Assembly (NCBI GenBank): GCA_043228905.1
Contig: JBHGNT010000006.1
Coordinates: 5,332,001-5,396,000, forward strand
Length of the DNA: 64,000 nt
Direction of reading: 5' to 3'
DNA from: Azolla caroliniana
Lineage: Eukaryota > Polypodiophyta
Shown: positions 24,001-35,640 of the stretch, one piece after another
Layout of the letters: every line of letters starts with the position of its first letter
Numbering within the stretch: the first letter of the stretch is position 1
Made by a program: the position numbers and the translations under genes
Notes under the pieces: model-generated
The model's database searches: none
Told to the model about the DNA's origin: nothing
The model's input: only the letters and a program-made list of their open reading frames with translations

Positions 24001-25375
24001 TCGACTCATAGCGAAAGGATACGCTCAGACACATGGCGTCGACTACAAAGAGACATTTGCCCCGGTGGCAAAGATGACAACGGTGCGGACCGTAATTGCA
24101 CTTGCCGCGACGAAAGGGTGGCACCTCCATCAAATGGACATCAAGAACGCCTTTCTACAAGGCGAATTAGAAGAGGTGTACATGATCCAACCACCCAGCT
24201 TCAACTCGAGCACTCATCCAAAACCCGTATGCCGACTCAAGAAGCCACTCTACGGCCTCAAGCAAGCACCGCATGCTTGGCATTCGAAGATAACACAATA
24301 TCTTCGTCAAATCGGCTTCCGTATGTCAAAATCGGACAACTCCCTCTACATACGAAGCGAATCTGCAAGTTCGATCGTCATCATCTTATATGTGGATGAC
24401 CTAGTCATTGGAGGTGAACATCTCGTCGAAATCACTAAGGTCAAATCCCTCCTTTCCGACAAGTTCGAGATGACGGACATGAAAGAGCTCCACTACTTCC
24501 TCGGCATCGAGGTAATTCGGACTCCAACCGGAATCATGATCTCTCAACGGCACTACATCCTCAACTTGTTATACAAGTTCAGGATGGCTAAGTGCAAATC
24601 CGTGGCAACCCCGCTCGATCGTAATCTCAAACTAGATGCGAACTCCGGCACCAAAGCGTGTGAGCCGACTCAGTATCAACAACTCATCGGGAGTCTCATC
24701 TACCTCACGATCACTCGACCCGATCTCAGTTATCCGGTCGGTCTCCTTAGCCAATTCATGCAAACACCGCGTGATACTCACTTGGATTGCGCTAAGTGAG
24801 TTCTACGATACGTGAGCGGCACAATGGATTGCGGCATCCTCTACAAGACCGAAATGCCAATACGACTCGAGGGGTACACATATGCCGATTGGGCCGGCTA
24901 CAAAGTCGATAGAAGATCAACCTCCGGACTTGTTTTCTCCCTCGGCAGCGGAGCAATATCCTGGAGTAGCAAGAAGCAGCCTACCATCGCTCTTTCGAGT
25001 ATGGAGGCGGAATATAGGGGCGCAACCGTAGCTGTATGTGAAGCCATATGGCTTAAGAGGATTTTCAAGGATTTGGGCGTTCCCATCAAGGATCCGACTC
25101 CCCTTTAGTACGACAACATGAGCAGTATTTATCTGGCTCGGAACCCGGTATTCCACGCGCGGACAAAGCACATCGAAGTGCACTATCACTTCATCTGAGA
25201 GCGCGTTCTACCTGGCGATGTTGACCTACAACACATTAGCACCAATCTTCAAACGGCTGACATCTTCACTAAAGCCTTAGGAGCCGACAAGCTATGACAA
25301 TTCATGACCGATCTCGGATTGACGATCCCTGACCTGCCAAGCTTGAGGGGGAGTACTGAAGACACTACGCAATAA
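21064..25375 (+). pseudogene. copia-1 gag-pol polyprotein, broken
   Basis: Gag starts at ATG 21064 (IEKLDRNNFASWEYKMHQYL). One frameshift near 21250 shifts to the frame that then runs to 25375. In order: zinc knuckle CGYCGKLGHHEEEC (about 21855), protease DSGASNHMT (22135), LWHKRIGHINLNKLK, integrase (FIDDFSRHTW, RSDGGKEY, NGVAERKN), RT (MDIKNAFLQGELEE, YGLKQAPHAWH, YVDDLVIGG at about 24390) and RNase H (ADWAGYKVDRRSTSG, SSMEAEYRG). In-frame stops include 21461, 21716, 23087, 23846, 23948, 24797, 25106, 25196 and 25295; several fit C-to-T or G-to-A changes of Arg, Gln or Trp codons. No functional product expected. Confidence 0.92.
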
Positions 25376-25440
25376 CGCGTAGATTCCACAACCGCGCACT
25401 ACGCAATAACGCGTGGATTCCGCAACCACGCAACAAAGCC
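25363..25440. repeat. two-copy 34-bp tandem repeat after the copia-1 pol end
   Basis: CACTACGCAATAACGCG is followed by (T)AGATTCCACAACCGCG or TGGATTCCGCAACCACG in two adjacent units. It lies between the end of the polyprotein frame and the polypurine tract and is absent from the copy at 47921-49551. Confidence 0.75.
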
Positions 25441-25782
25441 GCGAAGAAAGACGCAAGCCGAAGCACAGACTTCGCAACTACGCATAACGCAAGCTGGAGC
25501 ATGGATTCCGCGACTCCGCATACATGCGAGTCGACACGAGTTGACGCGGACTCCAGAACGCGAGTTGATGCGGATTTTGGATACAGTCTGAAACCGACCC
25601 GACTTGAGCTTGAGGGGGCGTGTTGAGAATCAAGCTCAACTTGGTCTAGTGTGTGAACTCACCTTGAGAGTGAAGAGACACTCCAACGGTCAAGAGTCAC
25701 CACTATGTCACCACTTTGTATTCTAGCATTTAGTATGAGTCATAGAATCATATTCTATGACACATAACTTATGAGCTTTCAC

Positions 25783-26215
25783 TGTTACCGGCCGGCAAAG
25801 GAGTCCAGAGTGGGAAACAGAGAGCTAGTTAAGTAGTAGGAATGTGGTTGTAATTAAGCTATGAGTGTGGACGGACGGACCGGAACCGGTATGCCGTTCC
25901 GGATCCGGACCGATCCCGAACAGGTGCGGATGGCACCATTTTGTAATACAGACCGGAAACCTATTTAAAGGCCCGGATACAATGTAATAGTTAGCGGTTA
26001 ATTAATGAAAGCTTAAGCGTTGTTATATCTCTGTGTCAATTGCCGTTCTGTCTTAATTGTGATATCTTACGCGTGTTATGAAGACGATCCTAATAAGTAA
26101 CTGAACTAAGTCGGATTAAGCGTTGAAGTCTAATCCGGTTGCCGTAACACCCTTTGGTGAAGTGTCTCACGTAGACACCCTGTGTTAGGCCATTGTCCGG
26201 CCCGAAGAGTTAACA
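25783..26215. repeat. left LTR of the pol-less element
   Basis: 433 bp, TGTTACCGGCCGG to GAGTTAACA. Contains CTATTTAAAGG (about 25960) and AATGAAAG downstream. About 98% identical by eye to the right LTR at 30441-30873; most differences are transitions. Confidence 0.93.
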
Positions 26216-27391
26216 CACCTTTTGTCGACCACTAAGGTGACCCCCCTTTGGAGACGGAGTCGAAGAATGATACGCGACAATGTGAGGCATAGTGATGATG
26301 ATATGTAAGAGATGTCCGGGTAATGATGGCGATATGCAGCAAAAGGCGGAAGAAATCAGAAATGGAAGATTGACAAGATTGACTGCTGCACAATTCTACA
26401 ACAAATTAATCTCTATATGTGAATGTTTTGTGTGGTTTGTTTTTGCCCTAAATGTCCGAGAAATGTTGGCTAAGATGTACAAAAACGGTGTCAATGCATG
26501 AGAGGAAGTTGCAAAACAAGTTGCAAAAGTATGGCGTTACATGAGTGTGCGAGAATGGAAATGACAATGTGCAAATGTGCGGTTAGCAGCAACGTGTGCG
26601 TGTTCCAAGGAGACTGCGGAGGAAGACGCAATGTGTGGAGCGTGGGCCAGCAAGATGTGCGGGACCGGAATGGGACGTGTTCACAGTTTCCAGTTTCCAG
26701 AGAAGCAACGCGGAAAAAGTTGGAACCAAAACAAGAGTTGGTTGGCACCGAAGCGGCCGTAATGGTCGGGCGGCCATCAGAGTAGACAAAGCCGAAACAG
26801 CAACAGTGACGCTGAAAAGCGACTGACGGAGAGACAACCGTAAGATATCAACGGCTGACAACCAGATGACGACTGAACAGATCGGCCACGCGACTGCAGA
26901 CCGTCCGGACAGGGCCGACGAAGATGAGAGAGGCTTCAGGAACGGTCATCACCAATCGACAGCAGCCGGAGCGGCCGGAGGGCCGGACAAGGTCAGGGAA
27001 GCAAACAGGCCGGACCATATTGGCTAACACGGGAGTATAATGGGTCCTACCAGTTGGGGACACTTGCCGGCGAAGTGCTGGGCAAATGGGTGAATGGATT
27101 CCGGTTAAAAGCATATAGAGGATCGATGCCTAAGAACCCGTTTGAGCAAAGGACCAACGGCAACCACGAAGACGGCAGTGACGGCAAGCCGGTAACCGGA
27201 GAGAATGTGGCCGGTAAGGGTCCGAGAGGACCAACGGACATGTGACGTCACAGTAATAATAATAATAACAGAAAAAAAAAACAATCATGCAAAAGCGAGG
27301 AATGAATGGATGAAAGAGCGTGGAGCGAAAAGGTGCGTAGTGGGCATTTAAAGCGCCACCACAGGACATAATGCTATTTTAAGTACGCGAC
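26216..27391. other. internal non-coding part of the pol-less element
   Basis: 1.2 kb between the left LTR and the long ORF with no recognisable protein on either strand. It includes a C-run (ACCCCCCTTTGG near 26240) that reads as a polypurine tract on the minus strand. Confidence 0.5.
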
Positions 27392-30384
27392 ATGCACAAA
27401 CTCGAAAAAGGTGCCAGAATGCACAGACAAAAACCATTGCGCGTAGAGACCCTCTATTTTCGCGAACCCAGGAGCACAGAAGCACTGAAACGCTGCAAGA
27501 TTATCAGAAGAGAACCTGCGCACAGAGAACCCCCGCCTCCTGAACTCTCTCTTTCTCAACCCCGCTCTCATCACCATCCATCCTCGCCACCGCAGTCCGA
27601 CCCCGATACAGAAATGGACCCGCAAACGCTGTTGGAAGCCGCCAAGACATGGCTGAAGCAACACGGGCTCGAGGGCTTCCTGATGATGATGGAAGTACCG
27701 CCACACAAAGAAGCCGACAAAGTGATCAAGGAAATCGATACAGAGGTCATAACGGCAGAGGCGATTCGAGCGTTAACAGGCCTTCCGGAGGGAGGCATAC
27801 TCACGATCGACAATCCAACCCCGGAGCAACTCATCAGGTATTTTGGTGAGTACTCTCTAGCCAGCAAGGGCTACCGGACACAGGGTGGCGGAGATATGTT
27901 GTTCCGCGAAATTGCTTGTGTGCTCCATGAATACGGCCACGTATACCCTAGACCCCCTGTCATGCCGCAGAACCGGGCAGGGATGATCATTGCCACCTAT
28001 GAAGGGATCAAGGTGGATTGGCCGGTATTGATCGCAGATGGGTTGTGTGCGACGATCGAGATCGTCAGAGGCAAAGACGGTAAAGAAGGCCGAGACGGAC
28101 GAAGAATATGGCATGCCGTAACGCAGTGGCTCACCTTGCTGGTGCCACCCGTTCAGACCGTCCAGCCCAAGAAGCGAGGAAGAGTGCCGGACGGCACCCC
28201 AAGGACGGCTTCCAAACGGCAATAGTTGTTGGCCTCTAAGGCCAGTAAGGGAAAGGCGGCGGAGGCAGACCAGGCGGCAACAGGAAGTGGCAGTCGGAAG
28301 CGCCCAACGGAGGCGCAGGAGGAACCACCGGCACGGCCCGTAAAGGTCACACTCCGCCGACCGGTGAATCGAGAAGTGGACCCCTTGGCGGCAAAACTCA
28401 ATGTCGGAGCTCAGGAGGAGGAAATAGAGGAGGAGCCTACGGAGCACCTCTAGCGACGGTCGTCGGCAAGGACCATTGAGACAGCCGGGAAACGTTCGGA
28501 CCCTCAGACGGAGGGAACACCGGCTCCCCATACTGAGACTCCTACGCCAAGGAAGGAACCGGAACCGGTGTAGAAGGAACCAGAATCAGAAGCCCCGGCA
28601 CCACCGGCAACACTGGCAAGTCCCATTCCGCCAGAGCCGGAAAGGTCACTGCAGCCTCCCTCGGTCAGCCAAGAAGAAGCACAAGGGGACCAAGGACAAC
28701 AGGATGGTCCACGGGATGAAACGGAACTGCAACTCGGCGCAACTAGGCGGGACCACCCCTCTACAAGTGAGCCCATCTATCAAACCTCTGTGCAAGCACA
28801 ACAAGGCACCGGTAGCCTGTGGCTCCGGTGGATAGGCGAACAGATAGCCAGAGCAGTGGGGTATATAGAGGCGGAAGAAAGAGCGCAAAGCGAACGGTTG
28901 CTCGTCATAACCGAACAACTAGAGACGGCCCGGTCCAGAATCCGGTGCCTTGAAAAAGATTTGGATCAGGTCACGACAGAGATGGTTAAAATACGGATCC
29001 AATCACCGGTGACTCTGGTAAGTGTACAGAATAATGAAACGGAACGATCTATACATAGGAATAAGACCCCGGCAACGGAAACCGTTCCGGCGAGAGGCGG
29101 CGCAAGCTCGGGAGCTTGCAGAATTGAAGGAGGAACTTGCCGCCCAAGAAGCGCTAAGGAGCCGGGAACGAGAATTGAAGACGGCGGCCGAAGCCGAATT
29201 AAAGAAGACTGCTGAGAACCTCCGCCGGGCAGAGGAGAGCCTCCGGAAAGGCCATCAAGCGTACGACCGGCTAAAGGAGGAGAAAGACAAAGTGCTGCAG
29301 GAAAAGGACAAGCTGCGGAAAACTGCGGAAACAGAGATAGAACGGCTAAAGGAAGAGCTCCGCCAGCAGAAGGACCGCGAGGACCGGGCCCATCGTCAGA
29401 TCAACGCACGGCTCAAGCAAAAGACGGATGATTTTGAGCACCTGCACCGGGACTACAAACGGCTGGAAATAGAGCATAAAGAACGGATGGCCGAGCTCCA
29501 ACAGGCAGTTGATCGGGCCGCAACGGCGATCGCCGACGAACGGGCGGAAAATACAAGACACTTGGAAGAGGCGGAGAAGGTCCGGATGGAGCTCCAGAAG
29601 CAGCAGCAGGAAGACAAAGAGAGAGCGTCTACAGTATTGCAGAAATTACAAAGTCCATACCAAAGGCAACTGACGCATTACAAGGCGCAGGCGGAGGACA
29701 ACGTAAAAATCATCAAACAACTGAAGGAGGAACGGCAAGCGGCGGAAACCAAATCGCAATTGGGAACGAGCTGGATTTAGTCCATCCTCCGGGCATGGCT
29801 GAATCAGACGAAGCACTTGATTGATGAAAGCTCCGTAAAATGGTGGACAAAGTGAGCACAAAACGCGACGAAACTCCAGTTGCTACGGGCGGATGTGGCA
29901 AACCGGCGGAAGGAAGGAGATGACTGTTATACGCTGACTTCCGAGGACTTCACCGCCATACGGGACGAGCTGGCCGACGACTTCCAAGTCCTGGCAGATG
30001 AACAGCTGGCGCAGGTCAGGGAGCTCGTAGCTCAGCTGGACGACGATAGGCTGGACGCTCAAATCCAGTTTGAAAGCTACGAGCGGTCCCGGGTACAGGA
30101 AGAAAAAGCACAGGAAGCAACAACGGTTAACCTTAGTGATGAGGAACCGTCGTCGGTTGAGGGCCAGCCGGGAACCAGTCAACCGGAGACCACCATGACG
30201 CAGGGAGCAACGACAGAGACGCCGGTGTCAGAGCCACAAACGGAGGAGCAGCCGCAGTAACCACCAACGGACCCGCCGCAGCAGACAGCAACAGAGCAGC
30301 AACAACAACAACAACAACAACCACTTCCAGATGAACCATTGGAGCCTCTCGAACAGAGCATTTTGGACATTTTGGACGAAGAAT
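27392..30384 (+). pseudogene. long ORF of the pol-less element: globular N-domain, acidic/proline-rich linker, long coiled coil
   Basis: Family not recognised. A good ATG is at 27614 (MDPQTLLEAAKTWLKQHGLE), though the frame opens earlier. One frame runs 27392 to about 29000: a roughly 200-residue domain (EVITAEAIRALTGLPEGG, HEYGHVYPRPPVMPQNRAG), then basic and Pro/Glu-rich sequence. After one frameshift near 29015 a second frame runs to TAG 30382-30384: heptad-rich charged coiled coil (RELAELKEELAAQEALRSRE and on), then an acidic and poly-Gln tail. Stops at 28223, 28451, 28577, 29778, 29852 and 30258, several from Gln or Trp codons by one transition. About 900 residues if unbroken. The ALTGLP-type motif faintly resembles plant mobile-domain proteins in Tat-element extra ORFs; this is weak. 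Confidence 0.6.
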
Positions 30385-30421
30385 AGCGAGGGTCGGTTGT
30401 GGATTCGACGTACAAGGTACT

Positions 30422-30438
30422 GTCCCACGGGCGTGCCA
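30422..30438 (-). other. primer-binding-site-like sequence of the pol-less element
   Basis: Minus strand TGGCACGCCCGTGGGAC, beginning with the obligatory TGG and placed two bases from the right LTR edge (30441). If real, the element is transcribed leftward and its long ORF is antisense. Complementarity to a specific tRNA was not checked. Confidence 0.5.
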
Positions 30439-30440
30439 TG

Positions 30441-30873
30441 TGTTACCGGCCGGCAAAGGAGTCCAGAGTGGGAAACGAAGAGCTAGTTAAGTAGTAGGAA
30501 TGTGGTTGTAATTAAGCTATGAGTGTGGTCGGACGGACCGGAATCGGTATGCCGTTCCGGATCCGGACCGATCCCGAATAGGTGCGGATGGCACCGTTTT
30601 GTAATACAGACCGGAAACCTATTTAAAGGCCCAGATACAATGTAATAGTTAGCGGTTAATTAATGAAAGCTTAAGCGTTGTTATATCTCTGTGTCAATTG
30701 CCGTTCTGTCTTAATTGTGATATCTTACGCGTGTTATGAAGACGATCCTAATAAGTAACTGAACTAAGTCGGATTAAGCGTTGAAGTCTAATCCGGTTGC
30801 CGTAACACCCTTTGGTGAAGTGTCTCACGTAGACACCCTGTGTTAGGCCATTGTCCAGCCCGAAGAGTTAACA
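30441..30873. repeat. right LTR of the pol-less element
   Basis: 433 bp matching the left LTR with about eight substitutions. Directly followed by the TTCAC duplication and the resumed copia-1 LTR (ATTCCCC...). Confidence 0.93.
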
Positions 30874-31284
30874 TTCACATTCCCCATGCTCCATGAGGCT
30901 TGTAGTTAATGAAGAGAGAGAGTGACTACATAAAGCACCCTCCTCCCACCTTGTATAATGTTGAGTCTTTCTCCATTGCCAATATACTTTACCTTGCGTA
31001 TTCTCTATGTATTACTCCTTCTCTCTCTCTCTCTCTCTCTCTCTCATACACACACCTATTTCGCTTCACAAGAATCCATCTCTTGATTCTTTTCAAACTG
31101 AACCACATAAATAGAAACCGATAAACTAGTAAATTCAAAACCAAACCAAACCAAACCAAACCGATTAGTAACATTTGAAACCAAACCAAATTGTTTATTT
31201 ATCTTTGAACCTATAAACCGTTAAGCCACGGTTTTTCGGTTCAGTTCGGTTTGAGCCGAAACCGGGCCCATTTCTAGCGAACAT

Positions 31285-34200
31285 CTGAAGTTGATCGGGC
31301 CTCAACAAATAAATTATGGGATTATTGTGAATATGCGTCATTCCCCGAGCACAATGCGAAATCAGGTCGGTGGGAGAGGGCATCGGCTTTCCCATGTTGA
31401 ACTTTGGGTCGAAACAAGATCTCGAAGTCATAGTCGACGAGAAAAGATGTCCATCGGGCTTGCCTCCAATTCAATGTGCAACTGGTGGTGAAGTAAATTA
31501 AATTTTTGTGGTCGGTCAACACCTAGATACGATGTTGGGCCCCAACCAAATAGGGTCGCCATTCGACGAAGGCAGAAATGATTGTTGCAAGCTCCTTGTC
31601 GTAGACCGGATAATTGATTTCTTGGGCTATAAACTTCCGAGAGTAGATGGCAACATGATGTAGTGTGCCCTTGTCGTTTGGTTGGGACAGGACAATTCTA
31701 ATGGCAACGTTGTTGCGGTAATCCGCGAGTGCATTTCGAATGGGGCGGGACCATGGGGGTCTCGGACGAGGAAGAAAGGGATGCCAGGAAACCAACTCCG
31801 GACACGTACCAGGGGCAACCGAACACGAGAGAGAGAGAGAGAGAGAGAGAGAAGGAGAGAGCACGCGCGCAACACCGACTCTTATGTACATGAAACAAAG
31901 GAGGGGAGCTATGCACCCGACACCATCAGAGACACCATTATGCACAAATAGACATGAATACAACTTCGAGTCGGGCTACACTCAAAAGACAAAAAAGAAG
32001 AACTTAACCCTAATAGAGCTTTGCCGCCATGGCTGCGGCGCCTAACTTCTCAAGAAGGAGAAGAAGAAGAGGACTACCAAGAAGTTACTAACCATAGAAA
32101 AATTATTAACAAAATGACCCTCCACCAAAATGGTATACCCTTATGACTCAAAATGGGCAACCCTTTCACAAGAGACGCCTCCCTTCCTTTTATAGCCCAA
32201 GGAGGGAGGGACATTACAATGTGGGATACATACTCCCCCTTATTCTATACATCGTTTCCTACTATACATGTGCACATGTTGCACACCATCGTCTTCCCCA
32301 TTCCACCCTGATTTCACATTATAGCCGGAAATCTTCACGACAACGTCGAAGGCGTCGGTTTCAACTTGGAAGGGCCTTGTGGGGTCGCGGTGGACCAACA
32401 CGAGGGTTGTGAGAAAAGCTTCCTTGAGGGCATCAAAAGCACTTTGCGTTGCGAAGGTCTAAATAAATGGAGTATCTTTTCTAATAAGGATGATTAGAGG
32501 TTGCACTAAAGAGGAAAAACCATTGATAAATTGTTGATAGAAATTTGCAAAACCAAGAAATGATTGTACCTCTTTCAACCAAGTAGGGAGGGCCAATCGG
32601 TGATTGTCACTACCTTGCGTGCATCCGTTGTGATCTCGAAGGGTGAAATCACGTAGCCTAGGAATTCGACAGAGGTTTGATCGAATTCACATTTCTCACT
32701 TTTGGCGTAAAGCCCATGTTCCCAAAGTTTGGATAGAACCAGTCGGACGTGTTTTGTGTGCTCCTCTATGTTAGAAGAAAAAACTAGAATGTCATCAAGG
32801 TAGATCACCACGACGTGATCGAGATACTCCCGAAATATATTGTTCATCATGTGCTAGAAGATTGCGAGGGCATTGGTGAGACCGTAAGGCATCGTCTTTT
32901 ACTCAAAATGTCCATAGCATGTCCAGAAGGCCGTTTTCCACTCGTCTCCGGTTTGATACGCACTAGATTGTAGGCTCCCCGAAGGTCGATTTTGCAGAAG
33001 ATACGCCTGATTCGAAGTCGGTTGAGGAGTGTTGGAATTAAAGGCAAGGGATAACGATTACATACCGTAATTTTGTTGAGATTCGGATAATCCACACATA
33101 GTCATAATGATTCGTCCCTCTTCTTGATACATAAGATTGGGGCCCCATCTGGTGATTTGGAGGGTTGAATGAGGCCCTTGGCGAGGTTTTCATCCAGATA
33201 CAAGTTCGAGTTCGGATAGCCCATAGATTGGCCCAAATGGTGGATGTGCAACATCTTGGAGTTCGTTTGGGCAATCATAGGGGTGATGTGTCGGTAACTA
33301 GTCTGCATTTAATTTTTCAACACATCCAAAAAGTCGCTATACCTTGGGGGCAAATTGGTGGCAAGAACAGAGACGTCTTGTGACACAACGGGCACAGAAG
33401 GAACCAAGCTAGAATCAGCCACAACGGAATCAGTAATGCTGGAGACTAAGTTGAAATCTGAAGAATGTGCACCCAAGCTGAAAGCAGCCCCACACAAGTA
33501 ACGGGGTGGGGAGTCGTGACCTGTGTCGGTGTTTGTGGAAAAGTGATGGAGGGGCTACACCAATCCACCGTCAGATTGTGTGTTTCCAACCAGGAGAGCC
33601 CTAAAACAATTCGATGTCGAGGGGTTGCAATGAGGTAGAATGTTAATACCATTTGGTGGAACCTGACTTGAAGTACCAATGGGACAGTGGCTTCGGTAAC
33701 CACCCCCGAAGAGAGAATTTGTCTGTTGATAACTTCAACGGATATGGTTTGTGTTGTGCGGACAATGGAGATTTTATGTGTTCAAACGAACGCGATATCG
33801 ATGAAACAAGTAGATCCACCAGAATCGAGCAAGGCATGGGATTATAATGAAGTAGCCTCAAAACAAAGACTTACTTGCAAAGTAAAACCTCTTGCTGGCG
33901 TGGTTGAATTGTAGGAGCATGGAGAAGTAGGGTAACGGAAAGTGTCCAACAACATGGCTCCTACAGCATCCGGACTTGGTTGTTTTCCTATTGTCGAGAA
34001 ACCTTCGCAAGACATGCACGGTGGGATTGATGACGAGGGTCGTGCACCAGGCAGTGGCGAATGACATGGCCGGAGGTACCACAATAGAGGTAGAGGCCAT
34101 TGTCATGTCGATGTTGTTGTTGGGCATCGTTTAATGGTTGGAACCGAGCATGGTCAATCTCCATTGGGGTTTGGGGGTATATTTCCATCGGGGCATGAGT

Positions 34201-34997
34201 ATCATTGGAGGATGGCAACCTGATGGCAATCATTGTGTGCTTGGCGAAATTGATATATATAGCCTTGTGAGTGGAGCATTGCGAGAGGAAGACGGGAAGC
34301 CTTGAGTCCCCTGTTCCTCCTATCAAAGCTCAAAAAGAAGATTATCACATTGAACGGCTTGGGAGATTACCTGAGACAATGATGTGGGCTTCGGAAAGTT
34401 TAAGAGAAGAGTCTTGACATCGTTTCGGAAATTGGTCGCATAAGGCTTGATCATCCCAGCTAACATCGCATGCGATCTGACAAAACGTTGAAGCATAGAC
34501 GTGAGTGTCGTGAATGTCGTTCTGTCTCTCCAAATGTGGATTCAAGCTCTGCAAGGCAGGAAAGTTGTCTAAGAGTGGAGATGAGGTCTCAATGAATGGT
34601 GCAAACCACGCTTGTGCCAGTCCAGAGAGAAGGATGCCAACAAGGCTGACCCGAGAGAAATCGCTACCATAATGTTGGGGTTGTACACGGATGATAAGCT
34701 GAATTTGATTGATGAAGCCGCGAAGATGCGTCCTCGAGCCATTGAATTTGTCAAGTAAGTTGACGCTAGGTTCGAGGACATATGAATGGGAAGAGGAAGG
34801 GGTTGGGCTAGGTGCTGACGAAGGGTGAGGCTCGACGAGTGGGGGTTGTTAGATGTGCCATTTTGAAGCTCTCATAATGATTGACGAAGGCTTTCATTTT
34901 CTAGTTGAAGTTGTTCTGAGACTGTAATTACTTGGTTTAAGTTGTTGACCAAGTTGGACATGGTAACAAGAAGAGGAAGATGAGTAGATGAGGCCAT
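31285..34997 (-). pseudogene. gypsy gag, protease, RT and RNase H, broken
   Basis: Read leftward. Gag starts at ATG 34997 (MASSTHLPLLVTMSNLV) and has a damaged zinc knuckle near 34080 (YLYCGTSGHVIRHC, first Cys replaced by Tyr). Protease LLDSGGSTCFID lies near 33810. RT spans about 33300-32500, with [31 protein letters not shown] and the catalytic YLDDILVFSS (about 32790). RNase H is around 32440-31322 (PFQVETDAFD, then IYSRKFIAQEINYPVYDKELATI and ADALSHRPD), interrupted by the solo LTR 31711-32342. Many stops and frameshifts. It continues as integrase at 18400-19880 beyond the hAT insertion. Confidence 0.88.
31707..32346 (-). mobile_element. solo LTR of the GC-rich element family, in gypsy RNase H
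   Basis: Body 31711-32342. On the minus strand it starts TGTCGTGAAGATTTCC, has TATA region GGGCTATAAAAGGAAGG (about 32186-32202), a (TC)n run and ends TACCGCAACA. It matches the LTRs at 45858-46552 and 47144-47920. ACGT lies on each side (31707-31710, 32343-32346). Removing it rejoins RNase H from VETDAFD to the ...VLSQPNDKG part. The region 32030-32050 looks coding only by chance. Confidence 0.85.
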
Positions 34998-35024
34998 GGA
35001 CCGGACAAGTAGACGAGGCTAAAT

Positions 35025-35062
<38 letters not shown>

Positions 35063-35128
35063 GACAAGAGGGCAAGAATTGAATTATGCATCCGTAACTA
35101 GTGTTATTCACCTTGATTGTAATCAAGG

Positions 35129-35439
35129 TGTTGGGGACAAGGTCGTCAATGCGGAAGAACAAACAACATTTGTGATGTTGAAGGACCTATGTATGAGAAT
35201 GAAAATGATACATACAAAGAGAGAGAGAGAGAGAGAGAGATCGGCACAAAGAAACGTTTTATTTCTTAATAGCAACATTTACAAACTGACAATCAACACC
35301 TTCACTAAAGGTTACAAAGTCACTTTATATCGTGACTATCCTAGGGCAACTACCCTTTATGGTATTTACAAAAATAGCCCAAACTTGGGTTGTCCAAAGG
35401 GACAGTGTGAATACGGCCATTATACACTCATATTCGACA
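35129..35439 (-). repeat. copia-2 3' LTR
   Basis: 311 bp, TGTTGGGGAC...TTCGACA, preceded in element orientation by the polypurine tract GGGGGAG. Contains a (GA)n run at about 35218-35240. Confidence 0.93.
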
Positions 35440-35640
35440 CTCCCCCGTAATGGGCATATACATGGGTTATCTTAAATTACAGGTATATACAAGGTTTATC
35501 GGACAGATCGGTTTTGTTCGAGTCGGCAAGTTCTGAAGACAGAAGACTAAACTAGTTGGGTTGGAAAAGCTGAAGCCGATCCTCAAAGAACCGATGTCGG
35601 TTGTCCGAAACCATCCTATGCTGTGTGTCCGACTTTTTTT

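Larger units (their letters stand above)
25778..30878. mobile_element. pol-less LTR retroelement (LARD-like) with one long coiled-coil reading frame
   Basis: Body 25783-30873. LTRs 25783-26215 and 30441-30873, 433 bp each, TGTTACCGG...GTTAACA, differing at about eight positions, so the youngest datable insertion here. TTCAC flanks both sides (25778-25782 and 30874-30878). No RT, RNase H or integrase is seen. Direction is ambiguous. On the minus strand TGGCACGCCCGTGGGAC lies 2 nt inside the right LTR like a primer-binding site, with purine-rich CAAAGGGGGGTCACC near the left LTR. The long ORF and an LTR TATA/poly(A)-like order (CTATTTAAAGG, then AATGAAAG) point to the plus strand. If minus, the ORF is antisense, as in some Tat-lineage gypsy elements. 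Confidence 0.85.
25621..31095 (+). repeat. copia-1 3' LTR, split
   Basis: Segments 25621-25782 and 30879-31095 (plus one TTCAC copy) together match the 5' LTR 20506-20903. It ends TTCTTTTCA where the 5' LTR has TTCTTTACA. The break is the pol-less element. Confidence 0.92.
20501..31100 (+). mobile_element. copia-1, Ty1/copia LTR retrotransposon, degenerate, with a nested insertion
   Basis: Body 20506-31095. 5' LTR 20506-20903; primer-binding site TGGTATCAGAGTGA at 20904; polypurine tract GAGGGGGCG ending at 25620; 3' LTR 25621-31095, split by the pol-less element at 25783-30873. LTRs start TGTTGAGAATCAAGC and end in CA. Flanks are AACCG (20501-20505) and AACTG (31096-31100), a 5-bp duplication with one change. 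Domain order gag, protease, integrase, RT, RNase H is Ty1/copia. Relatives in the window: solo LTR 14222-14586 and half element 47921-49551. Confidence 0.93.
19881..31284. mobile_element. non-autonomous hAT element (about 0.8 kb of its own sequence) split by copia-1
   Basis: Body 19889-31276. Left end TAGCGATGGGCTTGGTTCGG; the right end read inward is TAGAAATGGGCCCGGTTTCGG, imperfect terminal inverted repeats in hAT style. Eight-base flanks GTGAACAT (19881-19888) and GCGAACAT (31277-31284) differ at one base; 8-bp duplications are the hAT hallmark. The interior is rich in AACCAAACC/AACCGAACC motifs and has a 24-bp minisatellite; no transposase is present. It lies in the gypsy between RNase H and integrase and hosts copia-1 (20506-31095). 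Confidence 0.82.

Noticed and set aside
29013-29034. Tiny intron (GTAAGT...ACAG) in the long coiled-coil ORF
   Set aside because: At about 12 nt it is far too short to be spliced in plants. A frameshift is the simpler reading.
25778-30878. Two separate host genes for the N-domain and coiled-coil frames
   Set aside because: Both lie between matching LTRs with a 5-bp target duplication inside another element's LTR, so they belong to the mobile element.
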